This document shows positions 8,444-16,847 of a stretch of DNA of 64,000 bases, piece after piece. The stretch is from an uncultured bacterium (GTDB lineage: Bacteria; Bacillota; Clostridia; Lachnospirales; Lachnospiraceae). The stretch lies in assembly GCA_948467735.1 (NCBI GenBank), contig CAOKFN010000003.1:75311-139310 (forward strand). Direction: 5' to 3'. The notes beneath the pieces are model-generated. The model searched no databases, was not told the origin of the DNA, and saw nothing but the letters and a program-made list of their open reading frames with translations. Numbering within the stretch: position 1 is the first letter of the stretch; each line of letters opens with the position of its first letter. A program made the position numbers and the translations under genes.

Positions 8444-8926
8444 ATGAGAGAAGAATTATTGAAGGTGATTGAAAAGAACAGTCGTATTGACTTAAAGGAA
8501 CTGGCGGTGCTTCTTGGCGTGGAAGAGGCCGAGGTGGTAAACGAGCTGGCGGCGCTGGAGGCGGAGGGAATTATCTGCGGCTATCACACCTTGATTAATT
8601 GGGAAAAGACGTCCGAGGAAAAGGTGACTGCCTTGATTGAGGTGCGCGTGACGCCCCAGAGAGGGCAGGGGTTTGACAATATTGCCGAGCGGATTTACAA
8701 TTATCCGGAAGTCCGCAGCGTATATTTGATTTCCGGCGGCTATGATTTGATGGTCATATTGGAGGGTAAGTCCCTGCGGGACGTGTCCGCTTTTGTGTCC
8801 GATAAGCTTTCCACCTTGGACAGCGTGCTCAGCACCGCAACTCATTTTATCCTGAAAAAATATAAGGATCATGGTTCGGTGATTTCTTCAAAAAAACAAG
8901 ATGAAAGGGAGATGATTACCCCATGA
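8444..8926 (+). CDS. Lrp/AsnC family transcriptional regulator
   Basis: A 160-residue DNA-binding regulator with an N-terminal winged helix (about 1-55, IDLKELAVLLGVEEAEV) and a C-terminal RAM ligand-sensing domain (about 65-140, ending in the typical SGGYDLMVILEGKSLRDVSAFV). Such proteins sense amino acids and often control the next gene. GGAGG at 8431-8435 fixes the start at 8444 rather than six bases earlier. The stop overlaps the start of the aminotransferase gene as ATGA, so the two are translationally coupled and the aminotransferase is the most likely target or functional partner. Confidence 0.93.
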   Translation: MREELLKVIEKNSRIDLKELAVLLGVEEAEVVNELAALEAEGIICGYHTLINWEKTSEEKVTALIEVRVTPQRGQGFDNIAERIYNYPEVRSVYLISGGYDLMVILEGKSLRDVSAFVSDKLSTLDSVLSTATHFILKKYKDHGSVISSKKQDEREMITP

Positions 8927-10095
8927 GAAATCCGTTAGCAGATAAAGTGGTTGACATTAAGCCGTCGGGGATTCGCAAATTTTTTGACATAGCAAGCGAG
9001 ATGAAGGACGCCATCTCCTTGGGGGTGGGCGAGCCTGATTTTGATACCCCTTGGCATATTCGCGACGAGGGAATTTACTCTTTGGAGCAGGGACGGACGA
9101 TTTATACCTCCAATGCGGGATTGAAAGAGCTGCGGGAGGAAATCTGCCGTTATCTGCAGAGAAAACAGGGCGTTACGTATGATCCGCTGAACGAAGTGCT
9201 GGTGACAGTGGGCGGTTCCGAGGCTATCGACGTGGGACTGCGGGCCATGATAAACCCGGGGGATGAAGTGCTGATTCCTCAGCCCAGCTTTGTCTCCTAT
9301 GAACCCTGTGCCATTCTGGCGGGCGCTGTGCCGGTGATTATTAATCTGAAGGAGGAAAATGAATTCCGCCTGACAGCAAAGGAGCTGGAAGAGGCCATTA
9401 CGGACAAGACCAAACTGCTGGTTCTGCCCTTTCCGAATAATCCTACGGGAGCGATTATGGAGAGAAAGGATTTGGAGGCCATTGCGGAGGTGATTCTGAA
9501 GCATGATATTTTTGTCATGTCGGATGAAATCTATTCCGAACTGACATATACGGATAAACACATATCTATTGTGGAAATTCCGGGGATGCGTGAACGCACC
9601 ATTTTGATTAACGGTTTTTCCAAGGCGTATGCCATGACCGGATGGCGGCTGGGCTATGCCTGCGGCCCGACAGAAATTATCAAACAGATGACTAAAATTC
9701 ACCAGTTTGCCATTATGTGCGCGCCCTCCACCAGCCAGTATGCCGCTATTGAGGCGCTTCGGAACGGCGACGATGATGTGATTGAGATGCGGACGGCATA
9801 CAACCAGAGGAGAAGGTTTCTGCTGAATGCCTTTAAGGAGATGGGAATTGCGTGCTTTGAACCCTATGGGGCTTTTTATATGTTTCCCTGTATCAAGGAG
9901 TTTGGGATGAGCAGCGATGAATTTGCCACCAGATTCTTGAATGAGGAAAAGGTGGCGGTAGTACCCGGAACCGCGTTTGGAGACTGCGGCGAGGGGTACC
10001 TGCGGATTTCCTATGCTTACTCGCTGGAACACCTGAAAACCGCCATGGGCCGCCTGCAGCGCTTTACTGCGCGGCTTAGGGAAGAAAGGGCATAA
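8923..10095 (+). CDS. Class I/II pyridoxal-phosphate aminotransferase
   Basis: A 390-residue fold-type I aminotransferase. Visible landmarks: GVGEPDFDTPWHI near the N terminus, the PNNPTGA motif, the SDEIYSELTY motif with the Asp that contacts the pyridine nitrogen, the FSKAYAMTGWRLGY motif with the Schiff-base Lys (about residue 234), and a C-terminal LRISYA with the substrate-carboxylate Arg. Best match in memory is the aspartate or PatA-like group; the amino-acid substrate cannot be told from the sequence. It is coupled to the Lrp gene by a 4-base overlap. Directly after the stop begins the first of three 146-bp structured repeats. Confidence 0.92.
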   Translation: MRNPLADKVVDIKPSGIRKFFDIASEMKDAISLGVGEPDFDTPWHIRDEGIYSLEQGRTIYTSNAGLKELREEICRYLQRKQGVTYDPLNEVLVTVGGSEAIDVGLRAMINPGDEVLIPQPSFVSYEPCAILAGAVPVIINLKEENEFRLTAKELEEAITDKTKLLVLPFPNNPTGAIMERKDLEAIAEVILKHDIFVMSDEIYSELTYTDKHISIVEIPGMRERTILINGFSKAYAMTGWRLGYACGPTEIIKQMTKIHQFAIMCAPSTSQYAAIEALRNGDDDVIEMRTAYNQRRRFLLNAFKEMGIACFEPYGAFYMFPCIKEFGMSSDEFATRFLNEEKVAVVPGTAFGDCGEGYLRISYAYSLEHLKTAMGRLQRFTARLREERA

Positions 10096-10533
10096 ATGCC
10101 GCAGTTTCCCGCAAGTGGGAACCGAAATAAAAAACAGTCTCGGAACGGACGCACCCGGAAGGAATTTTCAGCTGTGTCCTTAACAGATGAAAATTTCTTC
10201 CCTAATAAGGGGGCGTGAGAGGAGAGACGGAACTGGAATAAATGTCGCAGCTTCCCGCAAGTGGAAACCAAAATAAAAAACAGTCTCGGAACGGACGCAC
10301 CCGGAAGGAATTTTCAGCTGTGCCCTTAACGGATGAAAAAGCCTTCCCTAATAAGGGTGCGGGAGAGGAGAGACGGAACTGGAATAAATGTCGCAGTTTC
10401 CCGCAAGTGGAAACCGAAATAAAAAACAGTCTCGGAACGGACGCACCCGGAAGGAATTTTCAGCTGTGTCCTTAACAGATGAAAATTTCTTCCCTTGTAA
10501 GGGTGCGGGAGAGGAGAGACGGAACTGGAATAG
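10096..10533 (+). repeat. Structured intercistronic element, three tandem 146-bp copies (locus A)
   Basis: Three copies start at 10096, 10242 and 10388, an exact 146-base period. Each has a small hairpin (TTCCCGC / GTGGGAA in the first copy), an A-rich linker, then a nested stem. In copy 1 the arms are GTCTC 10137-10141 with GAGAC 10224-10228; ACGC-A-CCC 10149-10156 with GGG-G-GCGT 10209-10216; a 14-pair arm at 10157-10170 with 10188-10201 (one G-U); and CTGT with ACAG at the tip. Copies 2 and 3 have GCACCC / GGGTGC in the second stem. The last copy ends in GGAACTGGAATAGGAG, whose AGGAG is the ribosome site of the gene starting at 10546. Compare the loci at 21231, 31206, 40541 and 55810. Confidence 0.93.
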
Positions 10534-10545
10534 GAGAGAACACGA

Positions 10546-11598
10546 ATGCACATTGTTCTGCATCAACCGGAGATACCGGGAAATACCGGAAATATCGGGC
10601 GTACCTGTGTGGCGACGGGTACGCCCCTGCATTTGATAGAGCCGCTGGGTTTTCGGCTGGATGAAAAATCCATCAAGCGCGCGGGGATGGATTACTGGCC
10701 TCAGCTTGAGGTACACAGATATGTAAATTTCGCTGAATTTCAAGCGGCACATCCGGGTGTCACAATCTGGATGGCAACCACCAAGGCAAAGCGTGTTTAT
10801 ACGGAGGCGGCGTTTGGAACTGAGGATTTTATTATGTTTGGCAAGGAAAGCGCCGGAATTCCTGAGGAGATTCTTGTGGAGAATGAAGAGCACTGCATTC
10901 GTATTCCCATGCTTGAGGATATCCGCTCTTTGAACCTTTCTAATGCGGTATCCATTGTGCTTTATGAGGCGCTTAGGCAGAACGGCTTTGCAAATATGCG
11001 GCAGGAGGGCGAGCTTCATAGACTGCAATGGCATTCGGAGGGAGAAGAGTCGGCAGGTTCGGCAGCCGCCATGGCAGAAACAGAATCGGAAACTGTCCTG
11101 CCGGAGTATTATATTGCCCCGGGAGCGGTGGTGTCGGGAGACGTCCGATTGGAGGATGGGGTAAGCATTTGGTATCATGCGGTGGTGAGGGGAGACAGGG
11201 CGGCAGTCCGCATCGGAAGAGGAAGCAATATTCAGGATAATTCTGTGGTGCATGTGGATGCGGGATTTCCGGTGGAAATCGGAGCAAACGTCACTGTGGG
11301 ACACGGGGCGATTTTGCACGGCTGTTTCATTGGCAGCAATTCTTTGATAGGAATGGGAGCCATTGTAATGAACGGCTGTCATATTGGCAGGAACTGCATT
11401 GTGGGCGCGGGAGCTTTGCTCACCGGCGGCAGCATTATTCCGGATAATTCTTTGGTGGTCGGCAGTCCGGGCAGGGTGAAGCGAACGCTGACGGAGGAAG
11501 AAGTGGCAGGAAATCTTAAAAACGCCCGATTGTATGAGGAAGAAGCGAAGAAGGGCGCCCGTAATTTTTTCTGTGATATCATATCCCGCAGCCGTTAG
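10546..11598 (+). CDS. Fusion of TrmL-type tRNA 2'-O-methyltransferase and gamma-carbonic anhydrase-like protein
   Basis: A 350-residue two-domain protein. Residues of about 1-155 are a SPOUT methyltransferase of the TrmL kind, which methylates the wobble ribose of certain tRNA-Leu: start HIVLHQPEIPGNTGNIGRT, the MFGKESAGIP loop and the IPMLEDIRSLNLSNAVSIV knot are all present. After a linker rich in Glu, Ser and Ala (about 165-185), residues 188-345 form a left-handed beta helix of the gamma-carbonic anhydrase/YrdA type, with RGDRAAVRIG, NSVVHVD and VGHGAILHG supplying the three metal-binding His (about 236, 252 and 257). Each domain is usually a separate protein. Its ribosome site comes from the upstream repeat. 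No frameshift or stop separates the domains. Confidence 0.9.
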   Translation: MHIVLHQPEIPGNTGNIGRTCVATGTPLHLIEPLGFRLDEKSIKRAGMDYWPQLEVHRYVNFAEFQAAHPGVTIWMATTKAKRVYTEAAFGTEDFIMFGKESAGIPEEILVENEEHCIRIPMLEDIRSLNLSNAVSIVLYEALRQNGFANMRQEGELHRLQWHSEGEESAGSAAAMAETESETVLPEYYIAPGAVVSGDVRLEDGVSIWYHAVVRGDRAAVRIGRGSNIQDNSVVHVDAGFPVEIGANVTVGHGAILHGCFIGSNSLIGMGAIVMNGCHIGRNCIVGAGALLTGGSIIPDNSLVVGSPGRVKRTLTEEEVAGNLKNARLYEEEAKKGARNFFCDIISRSR

Positions 11599-11724
11599 GG
11601 TATCGGGAATTTCAGAAATGCCCGCTCTGATATCAATGTCAAATTTGACCTCCGGTATTCCGCCGCCTGTGGATATGTTTTGGCGTGAACCATGTTTTTT
11701 TGGCGCGAATGAATTGAAAAAGTA

Positions 11725-11754
11725 TTGGATATGAGTCCGTTTTTCAGTTAAAAT
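11725..11754 (+). promoter_or_regulatory. Putative sigma-A promoter
   Basis: TTGGAT at 11725-11730 and TAAAAT at 11749-11754 are 18 bases apart, 68 bases before the start of the LytTR regulator gene. Confidence 0.5.
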
Positions 11755-11821
11755 AAATATGAGCAGGTTATGCGGAGCGAAACCTCCGGTTTTTTACGGA
11801 TTGTTGACGGAATGGGTGGAT

Positions 11822-12616
11822 ATGAAGATAGCGATTGTGGAAGACGACAGGCGGGACGCCGATATTTTGGCGGCATTGATAAGGCAGTATGAAGAGAAGC
11901 ATCTTACGGAGCTTCAACTTGCGTATTATCCGTCAGGAGAAGCTTTTCTCGCGGCGTCCGCTTTTGAAACATATCAATTGGTATTTATGGATATTTATAT
12001 GAGCGGAGAAAAAAGGGGCGGGCAGACGGACGGGACAGGCGGGATAAGTAGAATAGGCGGACATGACGGGATGGACGGAATAGAGACTGCCCGAAGACTG
12101 GCCGCGTCCCAAGCGGACAGTCTGATTGTATTTCTCACCGCCAGCAGGGACGACATCTGGCGTGCGGTGGGGATGCACGCATGTTTTGACTATGTGGAAA
12201 AAGAGAGTCTTACTTTTGAGAGAATGGAGAAGCTGCTGGACGATGTGCGTCGCAGGCTTCATATGCAGGCAAGGATGCTGGAATTTTACAGCGGAAAGCA
12301 GAAGGTGCGTCTCAGCCTTTCCAAAATTCAATATTTGATTTCCCATGATAAATATATTATATTTACGATGGAAGACGGCGGGGAGCAGAGATGCCGTGTT
12401 ACATTTTCCTCTATCTGTGTCATGCTGGAAAAAGAGAAAAGATTCCTGCTGTGCAACAGAGGAATTATGGTCAATATGGATTACATCAGGAAGGCGGACA
12501 GCGAGAGCTTTGAAATGTCCAACGGCATTTTCCTGCCAATCAGAAGACGCAGTCATCTGGAAATCATGAAAAAATATAACGATTATCAGTTTGCAAAGCT
12601 TAATGAGGAGCTGTAG
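11822..12616 (+). CDS. LytTR family response regulator with enlarged receiver domain
   Basis: A 264-residue regulator: receiver domain (EDD acidic pocket near 8-10, phospho-acceptor Asp at about 56 in FMDIYMSG, T in FLTAS, and a Lys at the usual end position, YVEKES) followed by a C-terminal LytTR DNA-binding domain (about 155-255). The receiver carries a Gly-rich insertion of about 20 residues (GEKRGGQTDG...RIGGHD) exactly between the beta-3 loop and the GMDGIETAR helix. The start at 11822 matches the normal LytTR N terminus; a GTG six bases upstream is possible. The histidine kinase gene follows after 36 bases, and the pair forms a two-component system. Confidence 0.9.
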   Translation: MKIAIVEDDRRDADILAALIRQYEEKHLTELQLAYYPSGEAFLAASAFETYQLVFMDIYMSGEKRGGQTDGTGGISRIGGHDGMDGIETARRLAASQADSLIVFLTASRDDIWRAVGMHACFDYVEKESLTFERMEKLLDDVRRRLHMQARMLEFYSGKQKVRLSLSKIQYLISHDKYIIFTMEDGGEQRCRVTFSSICVMLEKEKRFLLCNRGIMVNMDYIRKADSESFEMSNGIFLPIRRRSHLEIMKKYNDYQFAKLNEEL

Positions 12617-12652
12617 CGCGGCGGGCGGGGAAATGTAGAGAAAGGCGGGATA

Positions 12653-13996
12653 ATGAAAATGGATGACGTCAGAAGAGCATTGCTGTTGACAAGAGATACG
12701 CTGATGTACCTGCCGCTGGCCTTATTTTGTTTTCTGCCCGTGTATCGCGATATAAAGAGCCGCATGGGACGGCTGATTCTTAAGCTGCTGATTTCCAGCT
12801 TGGGGATGGAAATTCTTATGTTTTTGGTATATTTTGTGTTTCCTGATCAAATCAGCAGTCTGGTCGGTATGCTGCTTTTTATGGGAGGATTCTTATATTT
12901 GTATCAGAAGGAGGTAGACCTGCCTCGTTTTCGCTTATGGTTTATTTTCATGACGGCCTGTGTGATAGGGGCCTTTTCATATCTTGTTTACCATATAGCG
13001 GACATACTCTTGTTTCCTGCTCATACCATAAAGGATTCCGTGGAGCTGACTCCGTTTCTCGTTCAGATAACTTTTGAACTTGCAGCAATACTTATTTTGC
13101 TGTATCCGGCGAAGAAGCATCTTGGCTGGCTGGTGCATTGTTTTCAAGAGGAGCGCGTGTGGAGGCTGGTGTGGGTATTTCCTGCCGCTTTTGTTTTCTT
13201 TGCCTATTTTTTTGTCCCTTATGACAATAGTGTCATGTATTTGGGCATGTACGAAGGCAGGTTTATGAGAATATATATGCTGGCTCTATTTGTGCTATTG
13301 ATATTGGTACTTTTCATCTACATCATGTTTTATAAAATCGCTTACAGCTTTGTTGAAAAGCAGGAGATGATTCGCAAGGCCGGGTATCTGGAAATGCAGG
13401 CGGAGCAGTACCATACGCTGCTGTCTTATGTTCAGGAGACAAGCCGCCTGCGCCATGATTTCAGACATCAGCTCACTGTGATTGCGGAGATGGCGGCCAA
13501 CGGGCATTATGAGGAACTGGAAAAATATATGGAACAATACACGGCGGGAATATCCGACATGAGCGTCATTTACTGCGCGTCCTCCGCGGTCAACGCGTTG
13601 TTAAATCATTATGCCGCACAATGCCGGGAGCTGGGAATCAAGACCTGCTTCGGCATCCGTCTGCAGGAAAAGATTCTGGTGGAGGATATTGATTTTTGTG
13701 TGCTTTTGGGGAATCTGCTGGAAAATGCCGTGGATGAATGCAGGAACCTTCCGGAACCTCAGCGGCAGGTGCATCTGAAAATCGGACAGACCTCGGAGCG
13801 CGTGATTGTCCTGCAGATCAGCAATCCCTGCCGAAGCATTGCCCCGATGCAGGAGGGCAGGATTCTTTCGTCCAAGCATAGCGGAGAGGGACAGGGGCTG
13901 AAATCCGTCCAATTAATTGCGGAAAAATATAACGGTTTTATGGAGGCCGGAAGGGAAAACGGATTTTTTGCGGTCAAGGTGCTGCTGAATCTTTGA
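12653..13996 (+). CDS. GHKL-type sensor histidine kinase (AgrC-like), seven membrane segments
   Basis: A 447-residue membrane kinase. About seven hydrophobic segments fill residues 14-230, followed by a helical dimerisation region with the phospho-acceptor motif RLRHDFRHQ at about 263-271, and a GHKL ATPase domain with LLGNLLENAVDEC (N box, about 350-362) and SGEGQGLKSVQ as the glycine-rich lid. This is the architecture of AgrC-like sensors for peptides or other small signals. The start at 12653 follows AAAGGCGGGATA. It is the partner of the LytTR regulator directly upstream. No signal-peptide precursor gene was recognised next to it. Confidence 0.9.
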   Translation: MKMDDVRRALLLTRDTLMYLPLALFCFLPVYRDIKSRMGRLILKLLISSLGMEILMFLVYFVFPDQISSLVGMLLFMGGFLYLYQKEVDLPRFRLWFIFMTACVIGAFSYLVYHIADILLFPAHTIKDSVELTPFLVQITFELAAILILLYPAKKHLGWLVHCFQEERVWRLVWVFPAAFVFFAYFFVPYDNSVMYLGMYEGRFMRIYMLALFVLLILVLFIYIMFYKIAYSFVEKQEMIRKAGYLEMQAEQYHTLLSYVQETSRLRHDFRHQLTVIAEMAANGHYEELEKYMEQYTAGISDMSVIYCASSAVNALLNHYAAQCRELGIKTCFGIRLQEKILVEDIDFCVLLGNLLENAVDECRNLPEPQRQVHLKIGQTSERVIVLQISNPCRSIAPMQEGRILSSKHSGEGQGLKSVQLIAEKYNGFMEAGRENGFFAVKVLLNL

Positions 13997-14062
13997 GGCT
14001 GTTATTGCCGTGGGTTGAGGGGAAAGCAATATGCTTCAAGGAGATTTTCGCACTTTTGGGAG

Positions 14063-14118
14063 TCTGCCATGTTTCAAGGAGTCTACCGTGCTTCAAGGAG
14101 CCTGCCATGTTCTGGGAG
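14063..14118 (+). repeat. 19-bp tandem repeat
   Basis: Two 19-base units at 14063-14081 and 14082-14100 (TCTRCCRTGYTTCAAGGAG) are followed by an 18-base variant at 14101-14118. A further TTCAAGGAG lies at 14035-14043. The array lies between the kinase stop and the convergent metallo-hydrolase, overlapping the 3' end of the latter. Confidence 0.7.
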
Positions 14119-14878
14119 AAGGTTCGGGCTTCACGATTATTTCGGCATATTCCGGGTATTCCTGCAGAAATCGGTCAATGATTTCCGGCTGATCCCAATA
14201 ATGCATGGGGTATGCCTGTTTTACCAATGCCGTTTGCAGGAAGGTCACAAATCCTTTGGCATAATATTTTCCCAGCCAGGGGTCTAAGGGCAGGAAAGCG
14301 ACGTCAATGGTTTTTCCTTTTAAAGCGGCGATGGAGGCAAGATAGCTTCCGGTCATCTGGCGGCGTTCCTGTTCGGGAGTCTCCTCCGATATCCAATCGT
14401 TTAAATCGCCCCCATGATAAACGGCGCCCTCGGGGCAGGTCAGGTAAAAAGCGACGCCCTTGTCCGTGGAGAGGAGGGTCCGCAGGGTGGTATGAAAGGG
14501 AAGGGCATATGTCTGGCTGTGGTAAGCCTTGATAACGGGAATAAAGCCTTCCCTGCGGACGGATTCCATGTTGTCCAATAAAGCTGGCATGAGGCAGGAG
14601 GGAAAGCGTTTTTTGTGTATATCGTTGGATAGGACCGCGGTTATGCTCTTCATGCCCATGGAGGCGAGGAAGGAGAAGATTTCGGGATTGTAGTGGTCGG
14701 AATGTCCGTGGCTTACGAACACCAGTATGGGTTTTGCGGTATTCATAGGGGGAAGAGTCCCCTTTTCGTAGTCAAAAAGATAATAGGCTTCCGAAGCTTC
14801 CACCAGAAAACCGCTGTGATGGATGTAGGTGACTTTCAGATTGTTCTGTGTTTGAGCGGGGGATGTATGGGAATGCAT
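14093..14878 (-). CDS. MBL-fold metallo-hydrolase (UlaG-like)
   Basis: A 261-residue soluble enzyme of the metallo-beta-lactamase fold. The metal site is intact: SHGHSDH at about 70-76, HGGDLNDW in the middle for the bridging Asp, and a late His in YPMHYW. This fits the UlaG-like branch of hydrolases; the substrate is unknown. AAGGAGG ends four bases before ATG 14878, so I take that start; the frame continues 22 codons upstream to an ATG at 14944 without such a site. A strong promoter lies at 14975-15003. The C-terminal end overlaps a short tandem repeat. Confidence 0.87.
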   Translation of the reverse strand: MHSHTSPAQTQNNLKVTYIHHSGFLVEASEAYYLFDYEKGTLPPMNTAKPILVFVSHGHSDHYNPEIFSFLASMGMKSITAVLSNDIHKKRFPSCLMPALLDNMESVRREGFIPVIKAYHSQTYALPFHTTLRTLLSTDKGVAFYLTCPEGAVYHGGDLNDWISEETPEQERRQMTGSYLASIAALKGKTIDVAFLPLDPWLGKYYAKGFVTFLQTALVKQAYPMHYWDQPEIIDRFLQEYPEYAEIIVKPEPSPRTWQAP

Positions 14879-14974
14879 GCTGCCTCCTTGGGGTCTTTCG
14901 GATAGATGTTTTGAGGGTTCAAAGGAGCGATGCGGCTGATTCATTAATAATACCGCTAGGGCTCCTTTTTGGCT

Positions 14975-15003
14975 ATTATATAATTTTAGTCATTTCCTGT
15001 CAA
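14975..15003 (-). promoter_or_regulatory. Sigma-A promoter for the metallo-hydrolase
   Basis: On the minus strand TTGACA (15003-14998), a 17-base spacer and TATAAT (14980-14975): both boxes are perfect consensus. Confidence 0.85.
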
Positions 15004-15452
15004 TAAAAAATGACGGTTCATGGAGAAGTAAATATTTATAACAGTTCAGTGTCCTGCCTAAACTGCCGCAAATATTTTTTGCGCGGCCCTCAAATTGTCT
15101 CAAGAGCATTTATCTGACCGTCTCATGATTCGGCAGTTTGGAAAAACGCGTCTTATGGAAAACATAATTGAACCTGTTGTGCTAGTGCTCTGGCTCGATT
15201 ACATTTAGCTAAAAAAGTTTCCTTGCCTGCCAATTATTTTGCGAACAGTTAATTTTGATAGTTATGTTAAATATAATTAGGCCGGCACACTAGTTGATGA
15301 TTGATATAAAACTTCAGCAAAATATTTCCGGTGTATTTTTCGTTCAAATATTTTAAGTTAAGCAATTTCTGACGATATAAATGATAAAATAAGGAAAAGG
15401 GGCTGTCCGCGTGTGGACGGCATCATCACAAGGATGTGGGAGGCATAGTATC
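15004..15452. other. AT-rich intergenic region
   Basis: About 450 bases between the divergent metallo-hydrolase promoter and the Gln-rich protein gene. It is clearly AT-rich and has no convincing ORF. A box like TAAAAT at about 15387 may serve the rightward gene, but no good -35 box goes with it. I see nothing else. Confidence 0.4.
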
Positions 15453-16685
15453 ATGGATGGATTAAAAGGAGTATCGAGGAGAGGGCTGGCTTCTTACGGA
15501 AGCGTCGGCGCGGTGGGGGCGGGCAGTCCGCCGGATGTGAGTAAACCTATGGGCGGAGCGGCGCAGAGCTTTGTGCGGCAGGAAGCCGGGGAGATGGAGA
15601 AAAGAGAGCAGGCCGGGTCGGAAAACAATCGGCACACGCAGGAAGACGAGGAGACTTTACAGGGGAGAATACGGGTCATGCAGCAGCATGGGCAGGCGGC
15701 GAGGCAGAAGTCTCTGAATACGGAACAAAACATGCCGCCGCAGTCCCAGAGCGCGGGACAGAGTATGGTGCCGCCGTCTCAAGATGCGGAACAGAGTATA
15801 CCGCAGCACGATACAGGGCATACCGTCGTCCAGAATCCGGAACAGGCGGCACAGCATATTTGGCACAGGCCGGAAAGCGCGCAGGCGGCATGGATGAACG
15901 CCCAGAGCGCAGGACAGGAAGTGCGCGGCGACTCAAGAAAAGAGGACGAAAAAGCCGGAAAGAATCAAAGCGAAGAAGCCAAGCTGCAGGAGAAGCAGGA
16001 TGAAAAACAGAGCGCATGGCTTGCGTATCAGAATTATCTGGAGAGACAGCAGAGTGCAAAGGAGCAGAAAGAGAAGGTCAACAGCTTCATGGAAAAGCTC
16101 AGGAAGCAGGAGGAGGCCTTTAAGAAAGCCATGGATCCCAAGAAGCGAAGAAATCTGTACGACGCCACCATGGATTTGACGCTCATTGCCCAGATGGAAA
16201 AGGTGCCGGGGCTGAAGGCAATTCAGTCCAGATTATTTTTTCAGATGCGTTCCGTCAAGGCGAGCGGGGCGGAAGCCAGCGAGATTAGATCTGCGCTGAA
16301 TAAGCTGAAAAAGGTCATCGGCAAGGCGAAGGCAAAGGTTAAGAATCTAGAAAAGGAAGCGCAGCTGGAGAAGAAACGCAAGAGGGCCGCCGAAGCGAAA
16401 CGGAAAACCAAGGAACGGGCCCTGCGCAGGGAACTGGAGCTGCGCAAAAAGACGCGGAAGATTAGGGAGCATAAGGACATCGAGGAAAGCAGATCGGGGC
16501 TGGGAGCCAATTATGGCGGGCCTATGAATGATCCGGAACTGGAATTGATAATGGAAGCATACGAGAGCATGAATACTGCGGCCATGACGATGGAGGCGGG
16601 AGCCGTGGTTGACGTGGCGGCGGCTGATGTGGGCGCCGCTGGGGACGCAGGGGGCGCTGTAGGCGCGGTGGATGTGAGTGTGTAA
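15453..16685 (+). CDS. Gln/Glu-rich coiled-coil protein of unknown function
   Basis: A 410-residue protein that I do not recognise. The N-terminal third is low complexity, rich in Gln, Ser, Pro and His, with loosely repeated units (QSQSAGQS, PSQDAEQS, QNPEQAAQ). Residues of about 165-330 are strongly charged and helical (KEQKEKVNSFMEKLRKQEE, then KNLEKEAQLEKKRKRAAEAK), predicted coiled coil. The C terminus is Ala/Gly/Val-rich (VAAADVGAAGDAGGAVGAV). No signal peptide or membrane segment. The start at 15453 follows GGGAGG. Similar proteins with flagellar or surface roles exist in clostridia, but nothing here proves such a link. Confidence 0.65.
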   Translation: MDGLKGVSRRGLASYGSVGAVGAGSPPDVSKPMGGAAQSFVRQEAGEMEKREQAGSENNRHTQEDEETLQGRIRVMQQHGQAARQKSLNTEQNMPPQSQSAGQSMVPPSQDAEQSIPQHDTGHTVVQNPEQAAQHIWHRPESAQAAWMNAQSAGQEVRGDSRKEDEKAGKNQSEEAKLQEKQDEKQSAWLAYQNYLERQQSAKEQKEKVNSFMEKLRKQEEAFKKAMDPKKRRNLYDATMDLTLIAQMEKVPGLKAIQSRLFFQMRSVKASGAEASEIRSALNKLKKVIGKAKAKVKNLEKEAQLEKKRKRAAEAKRKTKERALRRELELRKKTRKIREHKDIEESRSGLGANYGGPMNDPELELIMEAYESMNTAAMTMEAGAVVDVAAADVGAAGDAGGAVGAVDVSV

Positions 16686-16688
16686 AGG

Positions 16689-16723
16689 AATTCCAAGTCG
16701 GCAGCGTGTGCTGGCTTGGAATT
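16689..16723 (+). terminator. Hairpin after the coiled-coil gene
   Basis: Arms AATTCCAAG (16689-16697) and CTTGGAATT (16715-16723) with an inner CAGC/GCTG pair, starting five bases after the stop codon. The T tract is weak, so this may be a terminator or a 3' processing stem. Confidence 0.5.
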
Positions 16724-16847
16724 TACCCATTTTGCGAAAACAACGGTCAGCCGCAGGGAAGCGCTGAGAAAATCGAGGAAATGAGCTTTTAGACTTGTCA
16801 TGGGCTAAGGCCCGGAATTTTAAAAATAGAGAGAAAGAAGGAATGAG

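Noticed and set aside
8935..10032. 365-codon frame on the minus strand opposite the aminotransferase
   Set aside because: Composition is unnatural, there is no ribosome site, and the aminotransferase on the other strand has all family motifs.
10096..10533. Tandem repeats considered as a CRISPR array
   Set aside because: The 146-base units are contiguous, with no unique spacers, and no cas genes lie nearby.
10348..11382. 344-codon frame on the minus strand across the repeats and the TrmL fusion
   Set aside because: It runs through the structured repeat and antisense to a well-supported gene, with no recognisable domain.
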